From Bacteroidota bacterium (GTDB lineage Bacteria; Bacteroidota; Rhodothermia; Rhodothermales; Bin80), in NCBI GenBank assembly GCA_026709065.1, contig JAPOTS010000043.1, positions 1 to 64,000 on the forward strand: a stretch of 64,000 bases of DNA. Reading direction: 5' to 3'. The notes beneath the pieces were generated by a model, which was given only the letters and a program-made list of their open reading frames with translations, was not told the origin of the DNA and searched no databases. This document shows positions 53,541 to 64,000 of this stretch, piece after piece (within the stretch, counting starts at the first letter, position 1; every line of letters begins with the position of its first letter). Made by a program: the position numbers and the translations under genes.

Positions 53541-54219
53541 AACCAAACCCTCGAAAATGAAAACAGTTAGTTAATTCAATGCTAAACCAATTGTTCCAAT
53601 TCAAAGAATTTTTGCACCGAACGCAAGTGGGTAGATCAGGTGAGATGGGAAATACTGGGGATTTATTCTTTAATAATGGATTGTGTTTGATGAAATTTAT
53701 ATCTACCATCTATCTTTGATGCAGGATAATTGAGAAAATTTACTAAGAATTTGTTAAGATTAGAATTATGGTTAAATTTCGCTCGGTTATGCCTATATCT
53801 GTAGTGCTTCGTTACCAAATATACACCGGAGCGAGACTTTGACCGTATGGACTAAGAACGAATTCATGATTCAGTCACTTTAATAACATGCTCAGGAGCC
53901 ACTGTGAATTGCTTCGCAAGTCCCAGGGTCTTGAAGTTTCTCTATGTACATTTCTCAACATGCACCAATGGATTTGGGTTCTATAGTTGGTAAGCAAGGT
54001 TCACATGGCAGGACAGATCAATGTTCTCCAGTTATGGGATTTCACTGTGGAATCAGTTGAGTCTGATCTAAGAATTACTGCGATATTGACAAATCATTAT
54101 CTGATTCTCGTTCATGGATTTTACCATTTTTCAGCGGAGTAAACCACAAGGTGATCATAACGAAAACCGCTCCGCTTTCATCATCCCACTGATGTAGGGG
54201 GGCAGAGATACATATTAGA

Positions 54220-55956
54220 ATGGAATGGAAAGAGCGTACGATTCACGATCCAACAATCATAGAATCACTCAGCAATGAGTTGAACTCACTTCCTGAGTCT
54301 CTCACTCGGGTCTTGATACTTCGTGGAATCAATTCGTTTGAAACCGCTCGTAAGTACTTTCGTGAAACCGCACAAGAGTTACTTGATCCCCACATGTTGG
54401 CGGATATTGATCTAGCCGCACAACGAATTGTACAGGCGATTAACGAAAGGGAGCGGGTGCTAGTCTACGGTGATTTTGATGCTGATGGTGTGACATCTAC
54501 AGCGATACTATTGAAATTTTTGCAATCTCACGGAGTTGAAACCGAATATTATATTCCTCATCGTCAGGAAGAAAATCATGGGTTTCATGAAAGCGGGGTC
54601 AATCATGCCCAAGCAACAAAATGCTCACTAATTATTGTTGTAGACTGTGGGACTAATGATGAGCAAACGGCTGAATTAGTCAAGCAATTAGGAATCAATC
54701 TAATTATCTGTGACCATCATGAAAATGATGGTTCGGAGCCAGTGTGTCATGCTCATGTCAATCCAAATCAGGCGCGATGCGCCTATCCGAATAAAGAAAT
54801 CTCTGCATGTGCATTGGCGTTCAAAATCATCCAAGTGACCTTAGAAACCTTGGGAAAACCCATTGAAATCGCTGATCAATATCTTGATTTAGTCGCCATT
54901 TCTACGGTTTGTGACATTATGCCACTCGTGGGAGAAAACAGGATTTTAGTCCGTGAGGGACTCCAGGTGCTCTCTTCATCCAATCATCCCGCCATAAAAG
55001 CATTAATTGCGTGCTCAAAAAACTTGAATCAAAAGTGCATTAAGGCATCTGATATCGGTATGCAGCTTGGCCCAAGACTCAATGCAGCAGGTCGGATGTC
55101 GCATGCTCAAGAAGCCTTACATCTATTAATGGCCGACATTGATGCAGACGCACATGATCTCGCTCAGCGGCTTGATGCGCTTAATAATGCACGAAGGGCA
55201 GAAGGAGCAAAATTGCGCCCGAAAGCCAAAAAACTTGCTACAGTTCAACTCTCGGGTCAGTATACTAACGCACTCGTACTTCATCATCCTGAGTGGCATC
55301 CAGGGATTCTTGGTATGGCCGCGTCTAAAATTGTTGAGGAATTTCGGGTTCCAACTGTCATCTTAACCGATGTTCCAAATTCTGACGGATCTCAAATTTT
55401 CGGTAGTGCTCGCACATTTGGTGAAATTCATATACTCAACGCCCTTACGTCCTGTCAGGATGTACTCATTCGCTTTGGCGGGCATGCAAAAGCGGCTGGA
55501 CTTACCTTAAATAAAGAAGACCTTCCATTATTTAAGGAGTCTCTGAATGCAGAAGTTTCCAAACAATCAGGAGATCAAACAATTGCCCCCCTGCTTGAGT
55601 ATGATGCAGAACTGAAACTGGCAGACATTCCAGGGAAATTTCAACGTGTCCTCAACTTATGCGAACCATTTGGCAAGTCTAATGAATCTCCCCTGTTTAT
55701 GATTGAAAATTTGCTCCCTACTTCGGTTAAATTATTATCCTCTGGTCAGCACCTCAAAATGGATGTTCAGAGCACTGATAATACAATCAAGATCAATGCG
55801 ATTGGTTTTGGGATGGCAAGCCACTATCAAACTGTTGAAGATGCTCGTATCCAAAAAACAACTGTGGACATTCTGTGTCATGTGGAAGAGAATTATTGGA
55901 AAGGAAAAACAAATACACAACTCCGCTTTATTGCATTACGCGCGCATCCAAACTAA
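54220..55956 (+). CDS. recJ: Single-stranded-DNA-specific exonuclease RecJ
   Basis: RVLVYGDFDADGVTSTAILLKFL, VDCGTNDEQ, ICDHHEN, GPRLNAAGRMSHA, DHA1-like RFGGHAKAAGLTL. Confidence 0.95.
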   Translation: MEWKERTIHDPTIIESLSNELNSLPESLTRVLILRGINSFETARKYFRETAQELLDPHMLADIDLAAQRIVQAINERERVLVYGDFDADGVTSTAILLKFLQSHGVETEYYIPHRQEENHGFHESGVNHAQATKCSLIIVVDCGTNDEQTAELVKQLGINLIICDHHENDGSEPVCHAHVNPNQARCAYPNKEISACALAFKIIQVTLETLGKPIEIADQYLDLVAISTVCDIMPLVGENRILVREGLQVLSSSNHPAIKALIACSKNLNQKCIKASDIGMQLGPRLNAAGRMSHAQEALHLLMADIDADAHDLAQRLDALNNARRAEGAKLRPKAKKLATVQLSGQYTNALVLHHPEWHPGILGMAASKIVEEFRVPTVILTDVPNSDGSQIFGSARTFGEIHILNALTSCQDVLIRFGGHAKAAGLTLNKEDLPLFKESLNAEVSKQSGDQTIAPLLEYDAELKLADIPGKFQRVLNLCEPFGKSNESPLFMIENLLPTSVKLLSSGQHLKMDVQSTDNTIKINAIGFGMASHYQTVEDARIQKTTVDILCHVEENYWKGKTNTQLRFIALRAHPN

Positions 55957-58475
55957 TGACTCAATTTCTAATTTCGCTATTTCTGTCCGTGTTGGTGGCC
56001 TATTCTGCTTCGGCTCAACTTTTGAGTCCAGCAGAATTTTTAGGCTATGAGCTAGGCGAACAATTTACGCCTCATCACCGCGTCAATGACTACGCACTGC
56101 ATGTCGCTGAGTCATCCTCAAATGTAATGCGTGTGGAATATGGTCATACGTATCAAGGGAGAGTGTTACAATATTTAATCATCTCTTCTGATGAAAACAT
56201 GTCTAGACTTGAAGAAATTCGCACTGCAAACCTGCATCGCGCCCAGTTAGCAGATGGTTCAGCGAGTGACGATCCTCCAGTTGCCATTGTATGGCTGAGC
56301 TACAACGTTCATGGAAATGAGTCCGTTGGGACTGAGGTTGCATTAAAGGTTCTTTATACTTTGGCATCTGAAAAAAACCAGCAAATTTCTGAATGGCTTG
56401 CCAATACAGTCGTGATTATTGACCCATGCCTCAATCCTGACGGCCGAGATCGATATATTAATTTTTATCGTCAGACTCGCGGTCGAAAACAAAACGTTCT
56501 TCCAGAAGCCCGCGAACATTCGGAGCCTTGGCCGGGGGGCAGAACCAACCATTACTACTTTGATCTTAATAGAGATTGGGCATGGGGGACTCAAATTGAG
56601 ACGCGTCAGCGGTTGCCACATTATAACCGTTGGATGCCCCATATTCATGTGGATTTTCATGAACAAGGAGTCAACAGCCCATATTTTTTCCCTCCTGCTG
56701 CGATCCCATTCCATAAATATATCACATCTTGGCAACGTGACCTTCAGAAATTGATTGGTACTAACCATGCAAAATATTTTGATGCTGAGGGATGGCTATT
56801 TTTTACCAGACAGGTTTTTGATCTCTTTTACCCTGGATATGGAGATACTTGGCCCATGTTTAATGGGGCTCTTGGAATGACCTATGAACAGGGTGGATCT
56901 GGGCGCGCAGGATTAGGGATATTGACGGCCGAAGGGGACACATTGACCCTGAAAGATCGAATTGATCATCACTATACCACTAGCTTATCTACAATTGAAG
57001 TTGCTCACATACATAAAGATCAGATTATCAGTGAGTTCACGAAGTTTTTTCAAGATGCATCCGAGGTCCCCACTGGGAATCATACAACTTATATGGTCAG
57101 ATATCACGGGCAGCACGATCAAGTGAAGATACTTTCAGAGCATCTTGATTTACTTGGAATTCAATATGGATATGCTATAGAACCATCAACACAAACTGGA
57201 TTTTCTTATCAGACTCGTCGTCGTCAGCCCATAGAGGTTTTTCAAGGTGATCTCATCATCCCTGCCGCTCAACCCAAAGGGGTACTCGCCAGTGTTCTTT
57301 TTGAACCTGAGCCCGAGTTAGAGGACTCCTTGACCTATGACATTACTGCGTGGGCACTCCCTTATGTCTATGGTGTAGATTCCTATGCGTTTGATTCTCA
57401 GATTGACTGGGGACAAAAGATACCGACGAAGCAAGGGTTTGATCAAGTCAATAACCCCGTGGCATTCATTGCGGAGTGGAAAAGTTTTGAAGATGCACGT
57501 TTTCTTGCTGACTTGTTACGTTCAGGAGTCAAAGCCCGTTACACGGAAATTCCAATCAAGATAAATGATCGGTCATACAATGAGGGCGCATTGATAATGA
57601 CACGCGAACAAAGGGGTGCTGATTTTGACTCGCTTGTCTTTCAGAGTGCTCGCCGTACTCGTCAGCAAGTTGATGCTCTCTCCACAACGTTTGTCACTGA
57701 AGGCGTAGACTTTGGATCTGGTGATGTCGTCTATATTCATCCTCCGCGTATTGCCATTGTATCAGGGCCATCAATCAATTCAAATGCTCTTGGACAGTTA
57801 TGGCATTTTTTTGATGAACAGCTTGAATATCCTGCAACCCTGATAGACCAAGATGACTTTAAAAATCTCCACCTTTATCGCTTTGATGTCATCATTTTGC
57901 CCTCTGGTAATTATGAGGATATACTGTCTCAGAGCAGACTTGATGATATTCAGGATTGGATCCGAGAGGGTGGACGATTGATAGCTATTGAACGAGCTAC
58001 TGCTTTTCTTGCAGGCAAAGATGGCTTTAAATTGGATGCCAAATCCAAATCCGATGAAAAGTCAGATTCATTGGAGACTGAGACGATCTTTTACGCCCAA
58101 CGTGCCCGTCATGCGATTTCAGAGGATATTCCAGGAGCAATCTTTCGTGTAATAATTGATACTACTCATCCGCTTGCTTTTGGGTATCAAGACAGTTATT
58201 ATGCATTGAAAGTGAGATCACAATCATTTGAGATGCTCAAAGATGGTTGGAATGTGGGGGTTTTAACCAACGCAGAGCCAGTCGCTGGTTTTGCAGGTGC
58301 TGAAACCCTTGCATCTTTGGAGAACTCGTTAGTCTTTGGGGTGGAGTCAATGGGTCAAGGTGAGGTGATTTATTTCATGGATAACCCCGTATACAGAGGT
58401 TTTTATTACCAGGGTAGACTATTGCTATCCAATGCTGTCTTTTTTGCTGGACAACGTAGCGTAGCAAGCTATTAG
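55956..58475 (+). CDS. Secreted M14-family zinc carboxypeptidase
   Basis: Signal peptide from MTQFLISLFLSVLVAYSASAQ (start overlaps recJ stop); WLSYNVHGNESVGTEVALKVLY, NPDGRDRYINFYRQTRG, HVDFHEQG. Confidence 0.85.
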   Translation: MTQFLISLFLSVLVAYSASAQLLSPAEFLGYELGEQFTPHHRVNDYALHVAESSSNVMRVEYGHTYQGRVLQYLIISSDENMSRLEEIRTANLHRAQLADGSASDDPPVAIVWLSYNVHGNESVGTEVALKVLYTLASEKNQQISEWLANTVVIIDPCLNPDGRDRYINFYRQTRGRKQNVLPEAREHSEPWPGGRTNHYYFDLNRDWAWGTQIETRQRLPHYNRWMPHIHVDFHEQGVNSPYFFPPAAIPFHKYITSWQRDLQKLIGTNHAKYFDAEGWLFFTRQVFDLFYPGYGDTWPMFNGALGMTYEQGGSGRAGLGILTAEGDTLTLKDRIDHHYTTSLSTIEVAHIHKDQIISEFTKFFQDASEVPTGNHTTYMVRYHGQHDQVKILSEHLDLLGIQYGYAIEPSTQTGFSYQTRRRQPIEVFQGDLIIPAAQPKGVLASVLFEPEPELEDSLTYDITAWALPYVYGVDSYAFDSQIDWGQKIPTKQGFDQVNNPVAFIAEWKSFEDARFLADLLRSGVKARYTEIPIKINDRSYNEGALIMTREQRGADFDSLVFQSARRTRQQVDALSTTFVTEGVDFGSGDVVYIHPPRIAIVSGPSINSNALGQLWHFFDEQLEYPATLIDQDDFKNLHLYRFDVIILPSGNYEDILSQSRLDDIQDWIREGGRLIAIERATAFLAGKDGFKLDAKSKSDEKSDSLETETIFYAQRARHAISEDIPGAIFRVIIDTTHPLAFGYQDSYYALKVRSQSFEMLKDGWNVGVLTNAEPVAGFAGAETLASLENSLVFGVESMGQGEVIYFMDNPVYRGFYYQGRLLLSNAVFFAGQRSVASY

Positions 58476-58479
58476 TTAG

Positions 58480-60078
58480 ATGCTTCGCGGATGTGCCATT
58501 CTGTGTATTGGAGTGCTTATTTGTTCATGCATTCAGGGTGCACAGGGTCAGAAAACACCGCTCAGGGGTGTGGTATGGGATGCTTCAGATCCTCCTACGG
58601 TTGAGGATCTAATTGACATTCGCGAAGCTGGAGTGGAAGCACTCCAATTACCCATCTTAGAGGACATCTCTATCGTTCAAGCGGCAGATACGATGGGGAT
58701 CACATTATTTCAGGATTTGCCGGTTCTTCTATTACCGACTAGCCCTCTACTTGATACGCTTGAATATGCTAAGCGCCAACTCAGTCAAGCACAGTGGATG
58801 CATCTTTTATATCCATCTGCACATTATTATGGCGTTTCATCAAAGAGTGATACGAGCAACCCATTATCGTGTGAATACTTTGAGGCGTTAGCACAGTCTG
58901 CTCCCGATCTCACACTCTATTACACATCTGCATTTGTTGCAGAAGACAAGTGCTCTTCGCATGTGGACTTGGTTTTGATTGATACGCGCAGAACAACAGT
59001 TCCGACCGAGATCATTGATGAATGGCAAAGTTCTACGCCAATTGGATTTACGAGGTTTGGAAAAAAAGTTAATCCGGAATCTTATGGTTTATTTAATGAA
59101 TTTTCCCCTGAATCTCAGGGACGTTTTTTGGAAGATCATCTTCCAGACTTATTAGAGAGTGACTTAGAGGTCATTTTTATTTACAGATGGAAAGATGACT
59201 TAGAAGCTTCAATCCAATGGGGACTCATTGATCCGTCTGGACAGAAGCGCCCTGCCTATGAGGTTCTAAGGGGCATTTACACTGAAAGTCAGAATGTATT
59301 CACCTTTAATTTTGGAGAGCCTCCAGAGCAGAGTGTGCCATGGCCTTTACTGATGGGATGGATGTCAATATTTCTGACTCTATTAGTCTGTATTTGGTAT
59401 CGCAGATTTCCCGAAGTAATGATGAATTATGTGTTGAATAAGTACCCCCACCGAGAAACTCTCTATCGTGAGAGCGCTATTCTGGGAGGTGCTTCATTTG
59501 GATATGTGATTGCACAGGGTGTCTTAATTTCGGCAGTTGTTTTAATACTCATTGAGGCATTCAGAGACTTAGGAATGATTGAAGCCATCGCTATTCTATT
59601 GAGTCCTCAAATTATTGATCGTAGTGTCAGTTTGACCTCAAATCCATTTGTTCCAACCCTTGTTGTTAGTGCAATCTATTTTACGATGATTTTAGTATCC
59701 TCTATCTTAGGGGCATGGGGGGCACGTCAACCAGGCACTAGGGTTCCGGTTGAGCATTTTTTTGTGATTAATGTGATGAATAATACTCCCCTTGGATTGA
59801 TGCTTCCACTGGTATTAGTCTCGCCAGATCTCAATGATCAGCAAATGGATATCATGGGAGTTACGCTTGCATGTTCTTGGTTTCTGATTAGCATCTACTG
59901 CAATTTTCAAAGCACGCGGAATTTTGCATCTCTTGCGCGCAGCAGTCTTGCCAAAAGTGCAACGCTTGGCTTGTTTATTCTTCCGCTCCTTTTAATTCTA
60001 AGTGTGATCATACTATTGTGGGTCCCTTATACCAGAGAATATCTTGTATTCTGGTGGCACCTCAGTTTCAAATCTTAA
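58480..60078 (+). CDS. Membrane protein with extracellular glycosidase-like N-terminal domain and C-terminal TM region
   Basis: Signal peptide with lipobox-like ICSC; TIM-barrel-like text (GVVWDASDPPTVEDLIDIREAGVEALQLPI); several TM helices from about residue 285. Confidence 0.65.
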   Translation: MLRGCAILCIGVLICSCIQGAQGQKTPLRGVVWDASDPPTVEDLIDIREAGVEALQLPILEDISIVQAADTMGITLFQDLPVLLLPTSPLLDTLEYAKRQLSQAQWMHLLYPSAHYYGVSSKSDTSNPLSCEYFEALAQSAPDLTLYYTSAFVAEDKCSSHVDLVLIDTRRTTVPTEIIDEWQSSTPIGFTRFGKKVNPESYGLFNEFSPESQGRFLEDHLPDLLESDLEVIFIYRWKDDLEASIQWGLIDPSGQKRPAYEVLRGIYTESQNVFTFNFGEPPEQSVPWPLLMGWMSIFLTLLVCIWYRRFPEVMMNYVLNKYPHRETLYRESAILGGASFGYVIAQGVLISAVVLILIEAFRDLGMIEAIAILLSPQIIDRSVSLTSNPFVPTLVVSAIYFTMILVSSILGAWGARQPGTRVPVEHFFVINVMNNTPLGLMLPLVLVSPDLNDQQMDIMGVTLACSWFLISIYCNFQSTRNFASLARSSLAKSATLGLFILPLLLILSVIILLWVPYTREYLVFWWHLSFKS

Positions 60079-60631
60079 ATGTGAGGGTTCTACCACGAAT
60101 CGTGTGGGTAGAGGTCCAGACTATCACAGAAGAAGAGGATAACAACTCTGAAATTTTCAAATTTATTGTATCCTCTCCCAATAGTTTTGATCTCTTTGAT
60201 TTTTCCGTCATTTTCTCCGCTTTTTCCATTGGACTGTGGATAAATAATGCATTGTAGACTCGATACATAAACATCTACTGGATGTAGCCTTATATCTATT
60301 TCCACCACATTGAAATATAGCCAGCGAGATCCTAATGTAGTGAGTGAAGCAACAAGGATTCTATAAATGTATCGCGTATGAAAAAATAAATGTGGTGGAA
60401 CCAAAATCAATCGTTTCCTCACAAAACGTGATAGAACCAAACAAAGGAGAAGACACGCGAAAAGTTAAAGGCGAGTTTTCAATGGAAAGATAATCAATCA
60501 TAGGTCATGGAGCCCCAGAGAATCATGCAATTTCTGATGGTTTTCAAAGTTCATATCATTACATATTGGAACTTAGAAAATTCTTTATTGTACTAACGAT
60601 TTCGTTATTATAATACTCATTCGCCGACGGT

Positions 60632-60817
60632 ATGATAGAGAAACCACTCTCAGAATACTCAGCGAAGGATTTGAACATTGCCTTACAATGGGCGAAAGAG
60701 GGAGCAGATTTTGACCACATCATAGATGATGTACCCGAAGCTGCGCAGGGATGGGCATGTGAACGGATTGAACTTGTGCGAGATATGTTTAAGGAACAGT
60801 GTGAGGTCTCTTATTAA
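60632..60817 (+). CDS. Small hypothetical protein, 61 aa
   Basis: ATG ORF with balanced acidic soluble composition (MIEKPLSEYSAKDLNIALQWAKEGADFDHII); no homology known to me. Confidence 0.35.
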   Translation: MIEKPLSEYSAKDLNIALQWAKEGADFDHIIDDVPEAAQGWACERIELVRDMFKEQCEVSY

Positions 60818-61179
60818 TGGTTGGAGTATGGGTTTCCGTGAGCCTCGTCAATATCGCATGCAAAAACATACTAAAGACCCACTGATAGCACAGAGGGGAA
60901 TCCACCCGAGCGGTGAAATAAAGTCTATAAAGAATCGGATGTTATGTATTTCAACAACAAATGCTGCGAGATATCAATATAAAAATTTATAGTAAATTGG
61001 ATCATAGTATCCTTGAGACTTGATGACTATTGATATCCAAATTCCCAACTTGAAAGCCATCGAACAAGCGGTTTTTTCATTTCCCATTCTATAGGATCAT
61101 GTCTTGAGAACTTTCACGGGTGCTACGAACATCTGACTAAAGTCTATGTTCAAGTCAATTGAATTAACATCACCTATTT

Positions 61180-61791
61180 ATGGCTAATGGATTATCTCAG
61201 CTTCCTGCTGAGCTAATGGTTGGAACGGAACGCTTCAAGGGAGATGGGGCTTCTAATGGTTTAACACTGCTGGACTACTGGAGATGGCGAAGTTCAGTAC
61301 TCCTTGATAATACTGAGCGCGGGATATTGGCAGAATTTTTAATCGCTTCAGCATTAGATCTTCACTCTACTCCAAGAAGAGAGTGGGGGGATGCTGATAT
61401 TACATTGGACTCTGGTGTTAAGATTGAGATTAAAAGTGCTGCATATGTTCAGTCATGGAGTCAGAATGTCTATTCTGATATACGGTTTGGAATTGCCCCT
61501 CATACCGGATGGGATGCTTCCACGGGTGAGTATAGCGATGTTAAAAAGCGTTGGGCACATATTTATGTTTTTTGCGTCTACACCAGAAAAGAGCCCCCGT
61601 TTGATCCAATGAATGTGGACGAATGGGACTTTTATGTGATCTCTACCAAGATTCTTGATGCGGAAATTCCCACTCAGATAACGATTGGTCTACGTCCTCT
61701 GGAACGTCTTCCTGTGCACAAGTGCAGATATGAAAATCTGAGATTGATTATATTAGAGATGTCAAAAGAGATTATCGTAGAATCTAAATGA
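61180..61791 (+). CDS. PD-(D/E)XK restriction-endonuclease-like protein, solitary
   Basis: NTERGILAEFLIASALDL...REWGDADITLDSGVKIEIKSAAYVQSW: E / D / ExK spacing of the restriction-endonuclease fold. Confidence 0.7.
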   Translation: MANGLSQLPAELMVGTERFKGDGASNGLTLLDYWRWRSSVLLDNTERGILAEFLIASALDLHSTPRREWGDADITLDSGVKIEIKSAAYVQSWSQNVYSDIRFGIAPHTGWDASTGEYSDVKKRWAHIYVFCVYTRKEPPFDPMNVDEWDFYVISTKILDAEIPTQITIGLRPLERLPVHKCRYENLRLIILEMSKEIIVESK

Positions 61792-61800
61792 GAAACTGGA

Positions 61801-61830
61801 GAGTCGGTTTAGTAGAACCGCTCTTTGTTA
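61801..61830 (+). terminator. Probable intrinsic terminator of the REase-like gene
   Basis: GAGTCGGTTTAGTAGAACCGCTC stem with one bulged T, followed by TTTGTTA. Confidence 0.5.
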
Positions 61831-61842
61831 GATAATCTACGG

Positions 61843-62062
61843 CTAAACAGATCCCTGATTCGTGAGTTGCCCGCAAGCTGCAGCAATGTCAGATCCGCGG
61901 CTTCGTTGTACAGTAACCCCAGAATATTCAAGAGTACGGCAACATTCCTCAAAATTCCATGATCTGCCACAATTTTTTGAGATGTACCTCAAAAAAGGTA
62001 TCCATCCGATGAAAAACGAGACTAGGAAGAACTTTAATTGGATAAGTTATTTTTTCGCGAGC
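61843..62062 (-). pseudogene. C-terminal fragment of a 23S rRNA/tRNA methyltransferase RlmN gene
   Basis: Minus-strand reading ...NFEECCRTLEYSGVTVQRSRGSDIAAACGQLTNQGSV* matches the RlmN C-terminal VTVRxSRGxDIxAACGQL signature; no intact upstream radical-SAM part. Confidence 0.65.
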
Positions 62063-62250
62063 CCTTAACAGTTCAACAACCCTTGAACAAGTAGAATTGA
62101 TCAATGATTTAAGGCAGTTCTCAAGTAGCTCAATGCTTAAGAATTAAAATGGCTTCACGATGACTCTGAGGTCAAACGTCGGACATAACTGGCAAAAGGA
62201 TTGATTGAATCACCTTAATTCCCCGTCTCTGAACAAGGGGAAGGTAACCA

Positions 62251-62850
62251 TCAGTTTTGCAATTTAGCAAGCCTCTTATGGAGGCTCTCCATAAACGCCT
62301 CAAATCCACGCTTACGTACATAGGACTGAAACGAAACAGAATAACCTTCAACCGTTCCAACATCGTCAATCACGAAATCATAAAGCCACCAAGTATCTTC
62401 GTTTCGATGAATATGATAAATGACATTCAAGTTGGAATTATTAATTTCAACTATTGTATTGACAGATGCTTCATCACCATTTACTGAAACCGATTCAATG
62501 ATAATTGGTGATTTATATACCGACAGGTCATTGAGAGACTGAGCACGCACGATTTGACTAAACACATCAATAAACTCCTCTTGATTCTCGGTTGAAACTT
62601 CCTTATAGAATCGTCCGAGAGAACGCATTCCCATCTCTTTAAAGTCAATTTGATCATTGATCAGAGAGCGGGCTTTTTCTCGCAGAGACGGATCCTCTTC
62701 CATCCCCAGAACCGCCTCTTTAATCTCTTGATCCCGAGATATGATGAAGGCAAGGACTTCAGCTACAACTTCGTCTTCGGATACCTGCGCGAAGACAAAC
62801 GATGGAAAAAGGAATAAGATAGTAAGTGATAAGTAACTATTTAGTTTCAT
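62251..62850 (-). CDS. mlaC: MlaC/Ttg2D-family phospholipid-binding ABC transporter auxiliary protein
   Basis: Signal peptide; INDQIDFKEMGMRSLGRFYKEVSTENQEEFIDVFSQIV; WWLYDFVIDDVGTVEGYSVSFQSYVRKRGFEAFMESLHKRL. Confidence 0.85.
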   Translation of the reverse strand: MKLNSYLSLTILFLFPSFVFAQVSEDEVVAEVLAFIISRDQEIKEAVLGMEEDPSLREKARSLINDQIDFKEMGMRSLGRFYKEVSTENQEEFIDVFSQIVRAQSLNDLSVYKSPIIIESVSVNGDEASVNTIVEINNSNLNVIYHIHRNEDTWWLYDFVIDDVGTVEGYSVSFQSYVRKRGFEAFMESLHKRLAKLQN

Positions 62851-64000
62851 TGGGTTTCGGTAAATGAGTCCATTTCTTGAGTAAGTATCCCTGCACTGGC
62901 GAGTAGCTCAATGAGTGCCATGTTGTAACGACGAACCGCCTCATAGTAAGCAGCCTCTATCTTGAGGTTTGACTGCACAGCATCAATAAGATTTTCAGTA
63001 TCACCTAAGTCAAGATCAAAATTGATCTGCTCAACTCTGAGCCATTCTTTGCTTATGGCCAAAGAGCTGTCCTGAGCGGCTAACGCTTCTTTTTCAATTG
63101 CCACCTGTCTCCACGATTGTTCAATTTCAGCAAGAACCTGTTGTTCTAAGCCAATGGATAGATGTTTAACTGAACTGTGTTGTGCCTCTGCCTGAGCAAC
63201 GCGGGCACGCGTCTGACCAAAGTTGAGTTTTTGAACGAATCCAATTCCCGCACGGGTACTGAATCGTGAAAAACTATCATTAATATAAGGATTACGTTGG
63301 CGGAAACGATTTGAAGCACCGCTAGCACCAAACATAATCCCAACGGCGCTTTGAGGATAAAAATCTGCTTTTGCTACCCGTACCAGTGCATTTGTGGCGG
63401 TGACTCCAGCGCGCGCTTGAAGAATATCTGGTCGATACATCATCGCTTTATTTTGATAGTAGGCTAAATCTTCTAGTTCAAAATTAAGCGGCGTTAAAGA
63501 GTTATGAATAGGGATAACTTGGATAGAATCGTTTAACATGAGTTGTCTTCGCAGAGCAACATGAGCGGTCTTACTTTTTTGCTGAATCTCAACAATCTGA
63601 CGCTCATTCTCTTGTTGTAAAATCAGCACCTGATAGCGATCGGCATCGTCCATATCAGGGCTTCCTTCATCAAGAAGTCGGGAAATTTCATTGAGAGCCA
63701 TTTTCACGAAATTACTTCCCTTGGATGCTAAGAGGGTAAGTTCATTAGTCAATAGAACATTATAATAGAATTCAGCTGCGCGTACCGATGCCTGAATTAT
63801 TGTTTCTTGGGCCCGGGCATTTTCCAAGTCTGCCCCCGCAGAGGCAGCCTTAATTGAGCCGCTCAGAGCACCCCATGTATAGATAGGCTGGAGCATCGAA
63901 ATTTCAGCTTCTGCATAAGGACTAAAGTTGCTGTAATCATTACGAACGGCAGGGTCAAGATAGAGCTCTTCATTCGGAATATTATTAGGATTATTAATTC
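62847..64000 (-). CDS. TolC-family outer membrane efflux protein, 5' end beyond window
   Basis: TolC-like coiled-coil repeats (AEAQHSSVKHLSIGLEQQVLAEIEQSWRQVAIEKEALAAQDSSLAISKEWLRVEQINFDLDLGDTENLIDAVQSNLKIEAAYYEAVRRYNMALIEL); frame stays open to the window edge. Confidence 0.85.
   Translation of the reverse strand, partial: INNPNNIPNEELYLDPAVRNDYSNFSPYAEAEISMLQPIYTWGALSGSIKAASAGADLENARAQETIIQASVRAAEFYYNVLLTNELTLLASKGSNFVKMALNEISRLLDEGSPDMDDADRYQVLILQQENERQIVEIQQKSKTAHVALRRQLMLNDSIQVIPIHNSLTPLNFELEDLAYYQNKAMMYRPDILQARAGVTATNALVRVAKADFYPQSAVGIMFGASGASNRFRQRNPYINDSFSRFSTRAGIGFVQKLNFGQTRARVAQAEAQHSSVKHLSIGLEQQVLAEIEQSWRQVAIEKEALAAQDSSLAISKEWLRVEQINFDLDLGDTENLIDAVQSNLKIEAAYYEAVRRYNMALIELLASAGILTQEMDSFTETQ

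Noticed and set aside
60018-60440. ORFs on both strands downstream of the 532-aa membrane protein gene
   Set aside because: Short, mutually overlapping and compositionally non-coding.

Overview
The window is a chromosomal segment, probably from a Bacteroidota/Rhodothermota/Balneolota-type bacterium (inferred from a T9SS-type C-terminal tail, a TonB receptor + DUF4249 pair, and atpD-atpC standing apart from other ATP synthase genes). Housekeeping blocks: CCA-adding enzyme, B12-dependent RNR, an hslV/hslU cluster with a NYN-domain gene between, lolA, hisF-hisA-hisH-proC-hisB, metG, atpDC, recJ, M14 peptidase, mlaC and a TolC fragment. These alternate with accessory DNA: a transposon graveyard at about 26.6-32.6 kb (decayed TnpB, a decayed second transposase, and an IS4-like element with 19-bp+ terminal inverted repeats and a broken transposase) and several candidate conflict/defence loci. 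The candidates are: (i) a RecQ-like helicase/phosphoribosyltransferase fusion followed by two tandem, mutually paralogous DprA/SLOG-like genes (RqlH/RqlI-like, duplicated partner); (ii) a two-gene operon of an ABC-type AAA ATPase plus a putative PD-(D/E)XK nuclease; (iii) a GHKL/Hsp90-like ATPase with a C-terminal nuclease-like region beside the IS element; (iv) a solitary PD-(D/E)XK-like protein next to an RlmN gene fragment. Also notable: a Spondin_N-GH5-CBM6-T9SS-tail secreted enzyme. No CRISPR, rRNA or tRNA was recognised by eye. All family calls come from reading motifs, not from database searches.
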